A stretch of 64,000 nucleotides of DNA from contig CAVPZG010000005.1 of NCBI GenBank assembly GCA_963710205.1, forward strand, positions 744,001-808,000. The letters run 5' to 3'. Shown here one piece after another: positions 32,497 through 41,542 of this stretch. This DNA comes from Pacificimonas sp963710205. GTDB taxonomy: Bacteria; Pseudomonadota; Alphaproteobacteria; Sphingomonadales; Sphingomonadaceae. A model generated the notes under the pieces. The model was not told the origin of the DNA, ran no database searches, and saw only the letters and a program-made list of their open reading frames with translations. Within the stretch, counting starts at the first letter, position 1. Each line of letters opens with the position of its first letter. The position numbers and the translations under genes are program-made.

Positions 32497-32848
32497 GAAC
32501 GAGGGCGCCTTGTTCCAACCTGCGGTAGAAACAGCTTCTTCTGCCGGTGTGACAGGCAGGCCCTGCCGCTTCTACCTTCATCCAGACCGCATCCTGATCG
32601 CAGTCCACACGGATTTCCTTCACATGCAGGACATGACCGCTGGTCTCGCCCTTCATCCAGAGTTTCTGGCGGGACCGGGACCAGAAATGGGCCTTCCCGG
32701 TCTCCTGCGTCAGTCTGAAGGCGTCCGCATTCATGTGCGCGAGCATGAGGAGTTCGCCCGACGCACTGTCCGTGGCAACGGCGGTCAGAAGGCCTTGCCC
32801 ATCGAATTTCAGGTCGAGGGCCATGCCCTCTTCGCGGTCGCTGTTCAT
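32489..32848 (-). CDS. hisI: Phosphoribosyl-AMP cyclohydrolase
   Basis: The 119-residue zinc/magnesium enzyme opens the adenine ring of phosphoribosyl-AMP in histidine biosynthesis. Landmarks are MLAHMNADAFRLT, FWSRSRQKLWMKGETSGH, VDCDQDAVW (Mg/Zn ligands) and ACHTGRRSCFYR (zinc Cys). I chose MNSDREEGMALDLKF; a longer reading adds 12 basic residues outside the family. It is followed by the Rossmann protein gene with overlapping ends and is divergent from the GDSL esterase gene. Confidence 0.94.
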   Translation of the reverse strand: MNSDREEGMALDLKFDGQGLLTAVATDSASGELLMLAHMNADAFRLTQETGKAHFWSRSRQKLWMKGETSGHVLHVKEIRVDCDQDAVWMKVEAAGPACHTGRRSCFYRRLEQGALVLD

Positions 32849-32891
32849 GCCCCGATGCTTAGGCTGGCGTCTGGTGCGGCTCAACGGCTGT

Positions 32892-32919
32892 TTGCGTGCC
32901 GCTTATTTTGCGGCATACT
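32892..32919 (+). promoter_or_regulatory. Candidate sigma-70 promoter for the GDSL esterase gene
   Basis: TTGCGT (32892-32897) and CATACT (32914-32919) are separated by 16 bp. A small TGCCGC/GCGGCA hairpin fills the spacer. It lies about 65 bp before the ATG, in the gap divergent from hisI. Confidence 0.35.
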
Positions 32920-32983
32920 TCCATTACAGGGCGGCGAACGCCCCGCGGCACGAAGATGGCGCGGGCGAAGAGGGGAGAACGTC

Positions 32984-34027
32984 ATGTATATTCGCGCAGT
33001 CATGATAGCCGCAGCAGCGGCGGCGGCAACGCCAGCCTATGCAGTACCAGCCTATTCCAGCATGATCGTGTTTGGCGACAGCCTGTCGGACACGGGAAAT
33101 ATTCAGTCGATTTTTGGCACGTCCCGGCTCATCAGAAACGAGATCGGTTATGGGTCGAACGGACGGTTTTCCAATGGAGCCGTCTGGCACGAATATCTGT
33201 CGGACTATCTCGGCATCGACCGCGCGGTCGCTTCCAGAAAAGGCGGCGCCAATTATGCGCATGGCGGGGCGGAAACGGATTTCCTGCCCTGGCCGACGCA
33301 GGGGACGCTGTGGCAGGGCTATGACTATCTGCTCGGAAATGGCGGCCGCGCGGAAGCGGATGCCCTCTATGTCGCATGGACCGGCGGAAACGACGTGCGC
33401 GACCTGGTGGGTAGTGTGGATGCACAGCGTACAATCGACAGGAGACTGGGCGACCTGGGCGTGTTCCTGGACAATCTCGTCGCATCTGGCGCCACGTCGA
33501 TTCTGATCCCGAACCTGCCAGATATAGGCAGCATTCCCGAATTTCGCGGAACGTCCGACAGCGCCTCCGCGACCGATCTAACCGTTTACTGGAATCAGGG
33601 ACTGGCGTCGCTGACCGCCGACCTGATGCTGAACGATGGTCTCAATATATTCTCATTCGACGTCTTTGGCGTGTTCAACGACATACTCGCCGATCCCGCT
33701 GCGGCCGGTTTCGTCAATGCGACGGACACGTGCCGCTCGGTCGCCTTTTTCGGCCTGGTCGAACGAAGCTGCCGAGATGCCGACCGGTTCGTGTTCTGGG
33801 ACGATGTGCATCCGACAACTGCCGCGCATCGCCAGCTGGCCTTGAACGCATTTTCTCTCTTCGATGCTTCGGCGCTTGGCCTTGCCGCAGGCGGCGCGTC
33901 CATCAGCTTTGCCGATGCCGACCTGACCGACATACCTGAACCCGCTGCGCTGATGCTGTTTGGTTTGGGATTGCTGGGCGTCGGGATGGGGCGACATCTG
34001 AAACACAGCCGCGAGGCCGGGGGCTGA
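32984..34027 (+). CDS. Secreted GDSL/SGNH esterase with PEP-CTERM sorting signal
   Basis: The 347-residue protein has a signal peptide (1-20). The SGNH esterase domain carries the nucleophile in FGDSLSDTGN (Ser33), the block II/III segments (GGANYAHGGAE, WTGGNDVRDL), and the Asp-His pair in DDVHP (D273/H276). The C-terminus is a PEP-CTERM tripartite signal: IPEP at about 317-320, a hydrophobic segment LMLFGLGLLGVGMG, then a basic tail RHLKHSR. It should be exported, processed by exosortase A (encoded around 45 kb) and retained at the surface. A hairpin follows the stop. Its substrate is unknown. Confidence 0.92.
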   Translation: MYIRAVMIAAAAAAATPAYAVPAYSSMIVFGDSLSDTGNIQSIFGTSRLIRNEIGYGSNGRFSNGAVWHEYLSDYLGIDRAVASRKGGANYAHGGAETDFLPWPTQGTLWQGYDYLLGNGGRAEADALYVAWTGGNDVRDLVGSVDAQRTIDRRLGDLGVFLDNLVASGATSILIPNLPDIGSIPEFRGTSDSASATDLTVYWNQGLASLTADLMLNDGLNIFSFDVFGVFNDILADPAAAGFVNATDTCRSVAFFGLVERSCRDADRFVFWDDVHPTTAAHRQLALNAFSLFDASALGLAAGGASISFADADLTDIPEPAALMLFGLGLLGVGMGRHLKHSREAGG

Positions 34028-34040
34028 CGGAGGGCTCCAG

Positions 34041-34074
34041 TCCCGTGGGAAGGGCGTTGTCCCTTTCCACGGGA
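34041..34074 (+). terminator. Hairpin terminator after the GDSL esterase gene
   Basis: TCCCGTGGGAAGGG and CCCTTTCCACGGGA form a 14-bp stem with one mismatch and a 6-nt loop, 13 bp past the stop. There is no clear T-run. Confidence 0.6.
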
Positions 34075-34111
34075 CATGCTGTCCGCCATCGAAGGCGCGA
34101 AAGACGCTTTG

Positions 34112-34140
34112 GTGACAAAGCTGTGGGCTCACCCTATATG
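34112..34140 (+). promoter_or_regulatory. Candidate sigma-70 promoter for purF
   Basis: GTGACA (34112-34117) and TATATG (34135-34140) are separated by 17 bp, with the ATG about 39 bp further and AAGGA as ribosome-binding site. Confidence 0.5.
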
Positions 34141-34178
34141 CGCCCCTGTCCGATCCCGCCGCCGTCAAGGACCACCCT

Positions 34179-35639
34179 ATGCTGACCACCAACCCTTTCG
34201 ATGACGACAAGCTGCGCGAGGAGTGCGGCGTTTTTGGCGTCTTCGGCATCGAGGGGGCGGCCGCACTGACCGCGCTGGGACTTCATGCCCTGCAGCATCG
34301 CGGGCAGGAAGCCGCCGGCATCACCAGTCATGACGGCCTCATGTTCCATACCAAACGGGCGATGGGGCATGTCGCCGGCAACTTCGATTCGGAAGATGCG
34401 ATCCGCCAGCTGCCAGGGCACACGGCGATTGGCCATGTACGCTATTCGACCACCGGCGAGACCGCGATGCGGAACGTGCAGCCCCTGTTTGCCGAGCTCG
34501 CATCCGGCGGGTTCGCCGTCGCGCACAATGGCAATATTTCGAACGCGCAGCACCTTCGGAAAGCGTTGAACCGGCGGGGTTCCATTTTTCAGTCGACAAG
34601 CGATACCGAGGTTCTGATCCACCTCGTGGCAACCTCAAGCTATCGTCCGCTTCTGGACCGGTTCATCGATGCGCTGAAACAGGTCGAAGGCGCATACAGT
34701 CTGGCCTGTTTGACATCCGAAGGCCTGATCGCCTGCCGTGATCCCCTTGGTATCCGTCCGCTGGTTCTCGGCCGGCTGGAGGACGCCTTTATCGTGGCAT
34801 CGGAAACGGTTGCACTTGATGTTTGCGGCGCAACCTTCATTCGCCAGATTGACCCCGGCGAACTGATTCTGATCAACGAGAAGGGCTTGCGGTCGCTACG
34901 TCCCTTTACCGACATGAAGCCCCGCCCCTGCATTTTCGAGCATGTCTATTTCTCACGTCCCGACTCCCTGCTGGACGGCAACAGCGTCTATGCGGTGCGA
35001 AAAAGCATCGGCCGGGAACTGGCCACTGAAAGTCCGGTCGAAGCGGACGTCGTCATACCTGTTCCCGACAGCGGCAACCCTGCCGCCATCGGCTTTGCGC
35101 AGGAAGCGGGCATCCCGTTCGAGCAGGGAATTATCCGGTCGCACTATGTCGGCAGGACATTCATTCAGCCTGGTCAGGGCATTCGCGACCTCGGTGTAAA
35201 ACTGAAGCATAACGCCAATCGCGGCGTTATCGAAGGACAGCGAATTGTCCTGATTGACGATTCCATCGTGCGGGGAACGACGTCACTGAAAATCGTGCAG
35301 ATGATGCGCGATGCGGGCGCGAAGGAAGTGCACATGCGGATCGCCAGTCCGCCGACGCGCAATCCCTGCTTCTACGGCGTCGATACCCCCGACCGCTCCA
35401 AATTGCTTGCCGCCCAGATGGACATTGAACGTATGCGCAGCTTTATCAAGGCGGATAGCCTGGCCTTCATTTCCATTGACGGCCTGTATCGCGCGCTTGG
35501 CGAAGACGCCCGCGACGAACATCAGCCACAATTCTGCGATGCCTGTTTCACAGGCGCTTATCCGACCAGTCTCACCGATCAGGAGGATGAAGCTGGCCCG
35601 GATCAACTCAACCTGCTGGCGGAGCAGATCGCGGTATGA
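34179..35639 (+). CDS. purF: Amidophosphoribosyltransferase
   Basis: The 486-residue enzyme makes 5-phosphoribosylamine, the first committed step of purine synthesis. A short propeptide precedes EECGVFG, where Cys becomes the N-terminal glutaminase nucleophile after processing. The glutaminase domain (about 14-240) has GHVRYSTTG and VAHNGNISN, and the PRPP-binding loop is VLIDDSIVRGTT. Cys in NPCFYGVDTP and FCDACF match the Fe4S4 ligands of the B. subtilis type enzyme, so this one probably carries a cluster. The stop overlaps the SDR start (ATGA). Confidence 0.97.
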   Translation: MLTTNPFDDDKLREECGVFGVFGIEGAAALTALGLHALQHRGQEAAGITSHDGLMFHTKRAMGHVAGNFDSEDAIRQLPGHTAIGHVRYSTTGETAMRNVQPLFAELASGGFAVAHNGNISNAQHLRKALNRRGSIFQSTSDTEVLIHLVATSSYRPLLDRFIDALKQVEGAYSLACLTSEGLIACRDPLGIRPLVLGRLEDAFIVASETVALDVCGATFIRQIDPGELILINEKGLRSLRPFTDMKPRPCIFEHVYFSRPDSLLDGNSVYAVRKSIGRELATESPVEADVVIPVPDSGNPAAIGFAQEAGIPFEQGIIRSHYVGRTFIQPGQGIRDLGVKLKHNANRGVIEGQRIVLIDDSIVRGTTSLKIVQMMRDAGAKEVHMRIASPPTRNPCFYGVDTPDRSKLLAAQMDIERMRSFIKADSLAFISIDGLYRALGEDARDEHQPQFCDACFTGAYPTSLTDQEDEAGPDQLNLLAEQIAV

Positions 35640-36304
35640 ACGATGCGGAGGACAAGCCGCTCGCGCTGATCACGGGGGCATCCCGCGGCATTGGGGCAGC
35701 GACTGCGAAGGCGCTGGCGTCAAGGGGCCATCATGTGATTCTGACGGCGCGGACCGAAGGTGGTCTGGAGGAGGTCGAGGATGCCATTCACGCCGCAGGC
35801 GGCACGGCAACACTCGCGCCATTCGATCTTGCGGATTTCGAGGCGATTGACCGGCTGGCGCAGGCGATTGCCGGGCGCTGGCAGAGGCTGGATGTTCTCG
35901 TTCTGAACGCAGCCATGCTGGGCGATCTGACCCCCCTGCCCCATGTGGACAGCGACAAATTCGAAGCCCTGTTCAAGCTGAACGTGACGGCAAATTACCG
36001 GTTGCTGAAAGCGTTCGACGCCTTGCTGAAGGCAGCGCCCAAAGCGCATGTCGTTGCGCTGACATCTTCCGTCGCCCAAACGCCGCGTGCCTATTGGGGG
36101 CCCTATGCGGCGTCAAAGGCGGCTCTTGAAAATCTTGTGACGACCTATGGCGAGGAAGTGAAAAATCTCGCCGATATTTCCGTGCACATCGTCAATCCGC
36201 GCGGCACGGCAACGGCAATGCGCGCCGAGGCTTTTCCAGGTGAAGACCAGGCGACGCTGCGAAGCCCTGATGACGTCGCGGAGGATATTACCGCGCTTCT
36301 GTAA
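35636..36304 (+). CDS. Short-chain dehydrogenase/reductase
   Basis: The 222-residue classical SDR has the cofactor motif TGASRGIGAA, NAAMLGDLTPL in place of NNAG, and the active-site YAASKAAL with Tyr and Lys; Ser lies in ALTSSVAQ. The substrate is unknown. It is translationally coupled to purF (ATGA overlap), a pairing seen in other Sphingomonadales, but I see no reason to place it in purine synthesis. It is convergent with the OmpA-family gene, 10 bp apart. Confidence 0.88.
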   Translation: MNDAEDKPLALITGASRGIGAATAKALASRGHHVILTARTEGGLEEVEDAIHAAGGTATLAPFDLADFEAIDRLAQAIAGRWQRLDVLVLNAAMLGDLTPLPHVDSDKFEALFKLNVTANYRLLKAFDALLKAAPKAHVVALTSSVAQTPRAYWGPYAASKAALENLVTTYGEEVKNLADISVHIVNPRGTATAMRAEAFPGEDQATLRSPDDVAEDITALL

Positions 36305-36314
36305 CTCCGCAGGC

Positions 36315-36914
36315 CTAGCGGATGGTGACCTCCACACGGCGGTTCAGCGGCTCGCGGGTTTCGTCTGGCGTCTCGACAACCGGGTCGGTTTCACCATGTG
36401 ATGCGACTTCGATAATGTCGGCTGGCACACCTTCCGATACCAGTTTCGCCTTTATGGTTTCGGCACGTTGCAAGGAAAGCGCGTCGTTCGATTCCGCCGT
36501 GCCCATCGTGTCGGTATGCCCTACGACGCGGATTTCGGGTGCCGGAAATTCGCGAAATGCGGCAACGATGATGTCGATTTCGGCTTCAGACTCTGCAGTC
36601 AGGTCTTCAGCGGTCGACCCGAAATACAGGGTCAGGCTGAGGGGTTCGCGCGGCGTCTCCCTCAGTGTGTCAGCAAAACGGGTTTCGACGAAGGCCGCAT
36701 CGACCTCACCGGGAGCGGAGGGCGCGCGCGTGGGCGATGCAACATCGATCGCCCAGTAGGCGCCGTTCATCACCTGTGTGCCGCCCGCATTGGTCAGTGT
36801 GACTTCTCCGACGGATCCATCTTCATCGGGAAGCAGCACAAAAGTTGATTTTGCAGCGCATCCGGACAGAACAGCCGCGATGAGCATGATGACGGCAATG
36901 CGGAGTCCGGACAT
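36315..36914 (-). CDS. OmpA-family peptidoglycan-binding lipoprotein
   Basis: The 199-residue precursor has a lipobox (LSGC, Cys about 19). A ~70-residue linker with no known domain follows, then an OmpA C-terminal domain with LYFGSTAEDLTAESEAEID, VVGHTDTMGTAESNDALSLQRAETI and EPLNRRVEVTIR, which holds the Asp and Arg that bind diaminopimelate. It would tether the outer membrane to peptidoglycan. It is the last gene of a three-gene operon with FecR-domain and CHASE2 kinase genes; its ATG overlaps the FecR stop (TGATG). Confidence 0.9.
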   Translation of the reverse strand: MSGLRIAVIMLIAAVLSGCAAKSTFVLLPDEDGSVGEVTLTNAGGTQVMNGAYWAIDVASPTRAPSAPGEVDAAFVETRFADTLRETPREPLSLTLYFGSTAEDLTAESEAEIDIIVAAFREFPAPEIRVVGHTDTMGTAESNDALSLQRAETIKAKLVSEGVPADIIEVASHGETDPVVETPDETREPLNRRVEVTIR

Positions 36915-37369
36915 CAGCGCACCTCCACAACGAAACGTGTACCACGGACACCGACCGTGGCGACCGGCGTTTCGACCTTTACGGAGTCAGGAGCGAGCTT
37001 GGCGATCCGGCCGCTGATATACTGCAATTTCCCGCTGATCAGTTTCAGGAAAAGGCCGAGTTTGCCCTCCACAGGGTCGAACTCGAACTTTGAAATCTCA
37101 AACCGGGTTTTCGGTCCCAAAGAGACGCGCGTTCCATCGCGAAAGGTCAGGCCCACGCTGCCCGCGCCAACTTCGATGGTGTCGGTGGCATTGAGCAGAT
37201 CGCCGACCCTTGCCTGAACGGGCGCCGTGCGCACGATCGTCACATCCCCCGTCAGGCTTTTGATCATGCCGATACCGGTCGTCTGCGATTCCTGCGCACG
37301 GACAGACATGCTGAAAAGCATTGCGATAGACAATGACAACAATACCCACGACCTGGCAAAATAAAGCAT
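36914..37369 (-). CDS. Secreted FecR-domain protein
   Basis: The 151-residue protein has a signal peptide (cleavage near SVRAQ) and a single FecR domain: GDLLNATDTIEVGAGSVGL, FRDGTRVSLGPKTRF, and a C-terminal VETPVATVGVRGTRFVV, the conserved FecR strand. It lacks the cytoplasmic sigma-regulator part of true FecR anti-sigma factors, so it is a free periplasmic ligand- or envelope-sensing domain. It lies between the CHASE2 kinase and OmpA-family genes in one operon. A role as an extracytoplasmic partner of the kinase is inferred. Confidence 0.88.
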   Translation of the reverse strand: MLYFARSWVLLSLSIAMLFSMSVRAQESQTTGIGMIKSLTGDVTIVRTAPVQARVGDLLNATDTIEVGAGSVGLTFRDGTRVSLGPKTRFEISKFEFDPVEGKLGLFLKLISGKLQYISGRIAKLAPDSVKVETPVATVGVRGTRFVVEVR

Positions 37370-37396
37370 GAATAGCCCTCCTGTAATGGATAGCCC

Positions 37397-39340
37397 TTAC
37401 CAGATAAGGCGCTGGGAAGGAATGCGAAGGATGATGCGACTAAACGCGCCAAGGCGGCCCCGCTCCACGTCGATCCCGCCACCGTGAAGTTCCATGATCG
37501 AGCGCGTGAGGGCAAGACCCAGGCCGAGACCACGCGTCAGGCGCGCGGCATGGATATTGCCGTCGACATGCAACTGCCCGATCACTGCAATCTGCTCGGC
37601 GGACAAACCCGGACCGTCATCTTCGATGGCGATTTCCAGCCGGCCTGTACGCCGCGCGACCTCGACAAAAACCGGAACTTTGCCTGATCGGAATTTGAGC
37701 GCATTTTCGGCTATGCTCGCTAGGGCAATTTCGATCATCTTCCGGTCACCGACGCATTTCGGCATCGTTTCGGGCATATCGAGATGGAATGCGCGCGGCG
37801 CTCCTGTTGCCAGAAGCGCATGATCCAGGGCTTTGGCCAGGGGAAACTCGACCTCTTCGATGCGGATACGTTCGGCCTTGGCACTTCCGAGATCGATCAT
37901 GCGTTCGAACATCCGCGTGATCCTGACGCCGGATTCATGAATATCGTCGGCATAGCGCGAATATTCAGGCGGCGAGACCGGACCAAGAACGCCGTCTCGA
38001 ATCATTTCAGCACCGGCAACGATCATGTTGAGCGGTGTTCTCAATTCATGGCTGAGATTCTCATAGAAATTGCGGCGCGCGTTTTCCGATGTCCGAACCA
38101 TCAGCATTGCCGTTACACGGTCCTGCTCCCGCGCATAGCGCAGCTGCCTGACATGACGCCGCCAGTCCGCAAAAATGACCAGTGAGGTCAAAAGCAGTGC
38201 GAGCACCGGCAGGGTGGCATCGAACAGAAGATCCGCCTGCACCGCCAGAAGCCAGGACAACAGGCCAAAACTTCCTGTCACCGCCATCAATGTAACGACA
38301 ATGCCCGTTTTGCTGAGACGTACGTTCCTGAAATAGAGCCAAAGCGCAGCGGCTGACACCAGAGCGGCGACCATCATTTCAAGCAAAACCAGATAGAGAG
38401 GGCGCGAAAATTCCTGCTCACCGATGAGATTCGCCGCGAACATGGACTGCAATTCCACATCCAGCAGCACCTCGCCTCCCGGTGATAGCGAAAGGCCCGT
38501 AAGTCCTGCAGCGGTCGGGCCAACAACAACGATACGGTTCGCCAGCCCTGCTGCGGCGTCCGGGCTGGCCAGCAATGCCGCGGCACTGATACGTTTTATG
38601 CTGTCCCCCGAAGCGAAGCGCATCCACACGGCGCCCGCGCGGTCCGGGCTGACATCGATATCGCCTACGGCAATACGCGTGCCAACCAGTCCGTCGGTAC
38701 GCGTGACCAGCGCGGGTACGCCGGTTGCAACGCGCACGAGTTCAATACCGAAGCTGGGATAGACAATGCCATCCAGTTCAAGTCTGGCAGGCATGGCTCT
38801 CGTGCGACCGTCGGGCTGCGGCATGGTGGTAATCATGCCAAAACCGGCGGCAGTGCCGGACAGTACCGGCGTTGGCTGAAGAAGCTTCAAACCGCTGACG
38901 CGCCCATCGTCGAGAACCGGCGCCGCGGCGGTTGCCAGAACGGTTGGTGCCGCACGCATGGCGTCGGCAAGCGCCCGATCATTGGCTGGCGACAGCCTGT
39001 CTTGCTCGCTCGTCAGAAATCCGAGGCCGATAGCCGCGGGCTTTCCGGCTGCGACCCTCTCCACAAGGGTTGCAATGCGCTCGCGCGGCCAGGGCCATTG
39101 TCCCTCGGAGGAAAGACTCTTCTCATCTATGGCAACAATAGCCACCCGGCCGAGATCAAGTTCCGAGCTTTCAACCTGCTGCAGCGGCGCGAACAGGGCT
39201 TCGCGCAAGTCACGAAGCGCGGAGACGTCCATGATCCGAAGCAGAAGGAGCAGGGAAAATATCAGTGCGACGATAATAATGAGGCGCTGCCGGGTGCGCA
39301 TGTCCGTGATTTCCGGACCTAAACTTTCTCCCTGCCCCAT
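37397..39340 (-). CDS. CHASE2-domain sensor histidine kinase
   Basis: The 647-residue kinase has an N-terminal membrane segment (about 19-36) and a large periplasmic CHASE2 domain (about 45-305; VAIVAIDEKSLSSEGQWPWPRE is the CHASE2 signature). Three membrane segments (about 314-392) follow, then a short coiled coil, HisKA (FYENLSHELRTPLNMI, His431) and a complete HATPase (N box SIAENALKFRSG, G1 EDDGPGLS, G2 GLGLGLALTRSIMELHGG). It is therefore an active-looking envelope sensor. No response regulator lies next to it. Its operon continues with FecR and OmpA-family genes, a set often found with CHASE2 cyclases. The start may instead be Met14. Confidence 0.92.
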   Translation of the reverse strand: MGQGESLGPEITDMRTRQRLIIIVALIFSLLLLLRIMDVSALRDLREALFAPLQQVESSELDLGRVAIVAIDEKSLSSEGQWPWPRERIATLVERVAAGKPAAIGLGFLTSEQDRLSPANDRALADAMRAAPTVLATAAAPVLDDGRVSGLKLLQPTPVLSGTAAGFGMITTMPQPDGRTRAMPARLELDGIVYPSFGIELVRVATGVPALVTRTDGLVGTRIAVGDIDVSPDRAGAVWMRFASGDSIKRISAAALLASPDAAAGLANRIVVVGPTAAGLTGLSLSPGGEVLLDVELQSMFAANLIGEQEFSRPLYLVLLEMMVAALVSAAALWLYFRNVRLSKTGIVVTLMAVTGSFGLLSWLLAVQADLLFDATLPVLALLLTSLVIFADWRRHVRQLRYAREQDRVTAMLMVRTSENARRNFYENLSHELRTPLNMIVAGAEMIRDGVLGPVSPPEYSRYADDIHESGVRITRMFERMIDLGSAKAERIRIEEVEFPLAKALDHALLATGAPRAFHLDMPETMPKCVGDRKMIEIALASIAENALKFRSGKVPVFVEVARRTGRLEIAIEDDGPGLSAEQIAVIGQLHVDGNIHAARLTRGLGLGLALTRSIMELHGGGIDVERGRLGAFSRIILRIPSQRLIW

Positions 39341-39392
39341 TGCGTCACATTAGCGGTGAGCCGGACAGCGGGCAATCGGTCATTAGCGGCGA

Positions 39393-39941
39393 TTATGCCG
39401 CAAGCCGCCTTTGCTTGGCGAGCCTTTTCAAAACCATATTACGTTTCAGCTTCGACAGATGGTCGATAAACAATATGCCTTCCAGATGGTCCATTTCATG
39501 CTGGAGCACAGTCGCCAGGAAACCGTCTATCTGTTCCTCATGCGCCTTGCCGTCATAGTCGAGCCAGCGCGCGCGAACAACGGACGGACGGTCCACATCG
39601 GCATATTGTTCGGGAACGGAGAGGCAGCCCTCGTTATAGGTCGTCAGTTCTTCCGACGTCTCCAGAATTTCAGGATTTACGAAATAAAGCGGCTTGCGAA
39701 CGCGCTCCTGATTTTCGCCGTCACCCTCTTCGGCCCCTTCGGGCAGTTCCTGCAGGTCGATCACAAGCGCGCGAATGGGATGACCGACCTGAATTGCGGC
39801 AAGACCGATACCGGGCGCGTCATACATGGTGTCGAGCATGTCATCCATCAGCGCGCGCAACTCATCCGTGACGCTGTCGACGGGTTTCGATACCTGCTTC
39901 AGACGCGGGTCGGGAGCTTCGAGAATAGGTAAGATAGCCAT
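39393..39941 (-). CDS. def: Peptide deformylase
   Basis: The 182-residue metalloprotease removes the formyl group from nascent proteins. Motif 1 APGIGLAAIQVG, motif 2 EGCLSVPEQYADV (metal Cys) and motif 3 LQHEMDHLEGILFID (metal His pair) are intact. A GTG two codons upstream is an alternative start. It is in the same direction as recR, while fmt and truA, its usual partners, lie divergently beyond recR. Confidence 0.96.
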   Translation of the reverse strand: MAILPILEAPDPRLKQVSKPVDSVTDELRALMDDMLDTMYDAPGIGLAAIQVGHPIRALVIDLQELPEGAEEGDGENQERVRKPLYFVNPEILETSEELTTYNEGCLSVPEQYADVDRPSVVRARWLDYDGKAHEEQIDGFLATVLQHEMDHLEGILFIDHLSKLKRNMVLKRLAKQRRLAA

Positions 39942-39984
39942 ACTCACTATGTAGAAACTGGGCGCCGCACGCGCAATGGTATCG

Positions 39985-40578
39985 CTAAACCGGGCGCCGC
40001 GCCCTCAGCGCCTGCGCGATTGTCCCTTCATCCAGATAGTCAAGTTCGCCGCCGACGGGAACGCCGTGCGCCAGGGTTGACACCAGGACATCCGCATCTT
40101 CCAGCCGCTCCGCCAGATAGTGCATCGTGGTCTGGCCCTCCATCGTCGCATTCATGGCCAGCACCACCTCCTTGATCCCGCCGCCCTTCACTCGCGCAAC
40201 GAGAGATTCGACAGAAAGGTCTTCCGGTCCAATGCCCTCAAGCGCCGAGAGGCGGCCACCCAGAACGTGATAACGACCGGAAAACAGACGCGAACGGTCC
40301 ATCGCCCACAAATCGGCCACCTCCTCGACGACAGCCAGCATCGAGGCATTCCGCCTTGTGTCGGTGCAGATATGACAGGGGTCATGGGTATCGATATTGC
40401 CGCAGTTTCCGCAGGTCGACATGCGTGCGTCGACGATCTCAAGAGCAGCCTGTAACGGTTTCAGGGCCGTTTCCCGCCGTTTGAGAAGATGCAGGACAGC
40501 ACGGCGCGCGGAGCGCGGACCAAGGCCGGGCAGCCGTGCCAGCGCCTGTGTAAGCGCCTCGATTTCAGGAGAAGACAT
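39985..40578 (-). CDS. recR: Recombination mediator protein RecR
   Basis: The 197-residue protein acts in RecFOR gap repair. It has an N-terminal helix-hairpin-helix (LPGLGPRSARRAVLHLL), a four-Cys zinc finger (CGNCGNIDTHDPCHIC) and a Toprim domain (VVEEVADLWAMDRSRLFSGRY). The frame opens 21 codons further upstream, but MSSPEIEALTQALARLPGLG matches family length. It precedes def by about 45 bp and is divergent from fmt. Confidence 0.95.
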   Translation of the reverse strand: MSSPEIEALTQALARLPGLGPRSARRAVLHLLKRRETALKPLQAALEIVDARMSTCGNCGNIDTHDPCHICTDTRRNASMLAVVEEVADLWAMDRSRLFSGRYHVLGGRLSALEGIGPEDLSVESLVARVKGGGIKEVVLAMNATMEGQTTMHYLAERLEDADVLVSTLAHGVPVGGELDYLDEGTIAQALRARRPV

Positions 40579-40624
40579 AGACACCATGTAGGCGAAGCGC
40601 TTCCATGCTGCTAGTCGGCTGTCC

Positions 40625-41542
40625 ATGCGAATTGCCTTCATGGGAACCCCGCCCTTCGCGGCAACCGCGCTTCAGGCGCTGTACGATGCCGGGCACGAGA
40701 TTGCTGCGGTCTACACCCAGCCGCCCCGCGCAGCCCGGCGCGGCAAGAAGCTGCAGCGTACCGCCGTGCACGACCTTGCGGAATCGCTTGGCCTGACCGT
40801 GCGAACGCCCGCCACCCTGAAAGATGAAGGCGCCGAGGCCGACTGGATAGCGCTCGATCTGGATGTCGCCGTCGTGGCCGCTTACGGCCTGATCCTCCCA
40901 CAGGCCATTCTCGACGCGCCGATGAGCGGTTGCCTCAACATCCATGCTTCGCTGTTGCCGCGTTGGCGCGGCGCAGCGCCGGTACAGCGCGCGATCCTTG
41001 CCGGCGACCGGGTAACCGGCGTTACGATCATGCAGATGGAGGCAGGCCTCGATACCGGCCCCATGCTCCTGACCCGCCAGGTCGAGATTGCGGGCAAAAC
41101 GGCAGGACTGCTGACGGACGAGCTTGCGCTGGTGGGCAGCGAGCTGGTCGTCGAGGCGCTGGCAAGTCTGGAGGCCCTGACGCCGGAACCCCAGCCACAT
41201 GATGGCATCACCTATGCCCGCAAGATCGAAAAGGCCGAGGCGGCGCTCGATTTCAGGCGCGATGCTGCCGATGTCGAACGCGCGGTGCGTGCATATAACC
41301 CCGCCCCGGGTGCCTGGTTCGAAGTCGGGGACGAGCGTATCAAGCTCCTGGAAGCTGCCGTGGTGACGGGCGATGACAGGCCGGGAACCGTTCTTGAGGG
41401 CGGGCACGTCATTGCCTGCGGGTCTGGCGCCGTCCGCCTGCGGCTGGTGCAAAGACCGGGCAAGCGCCCAATGAACATGGCCGACCTGCTGAATGGCTTT
41501 GCCATGCCCGAAAGCGTGCCAGCTTGCCCCGCTACAGACTGA
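40625..41542 (+). CDS. fmt: Methionyl-tRNA formyltransferase
   Basis: The 305-residue enzyme formylates initiator Met-tRNA. The N-terminal formyltransferase fold has IAFMGTPPFAATALQAL, the basic loop PRAARRGKKLQ, and the folate/catalytic segment LNIHASLLPRWRGAAPVQRAI with Asn, His and the nearby Asp (MEAGLDTGPM). The C-terminal OB-fold tRNA-binding domain begins near residue 205. Its 3' end overlaps truA by 19 bp. Confidence 0.96.
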   Translation: MRIAFMGTPPFAATALQALYDAGHEIAAVYTQPPRAARRGKKLQRTAVHDLAESLGLTVRTPATLKDEGAEADWIALDLDVAVVAAYGLILPQAILDAPMSGCLNIHASLLPRWRGAAPVQRAILAGDRVTGVTIMQMEAGLDTGPMLLTRQVEIAGKTAGLLTDELALVGSELVVEALASLEALTPEPQPHDGITYARKIEKAEAALDFRRDAADVERAVRAYNPAPGAWFEVGDERIKLLEAAVVTGDDRPGTVLEGGHVIACGSGAVRLRLVQRPGKRPMNMADLLNGFAMPESVPACPATD

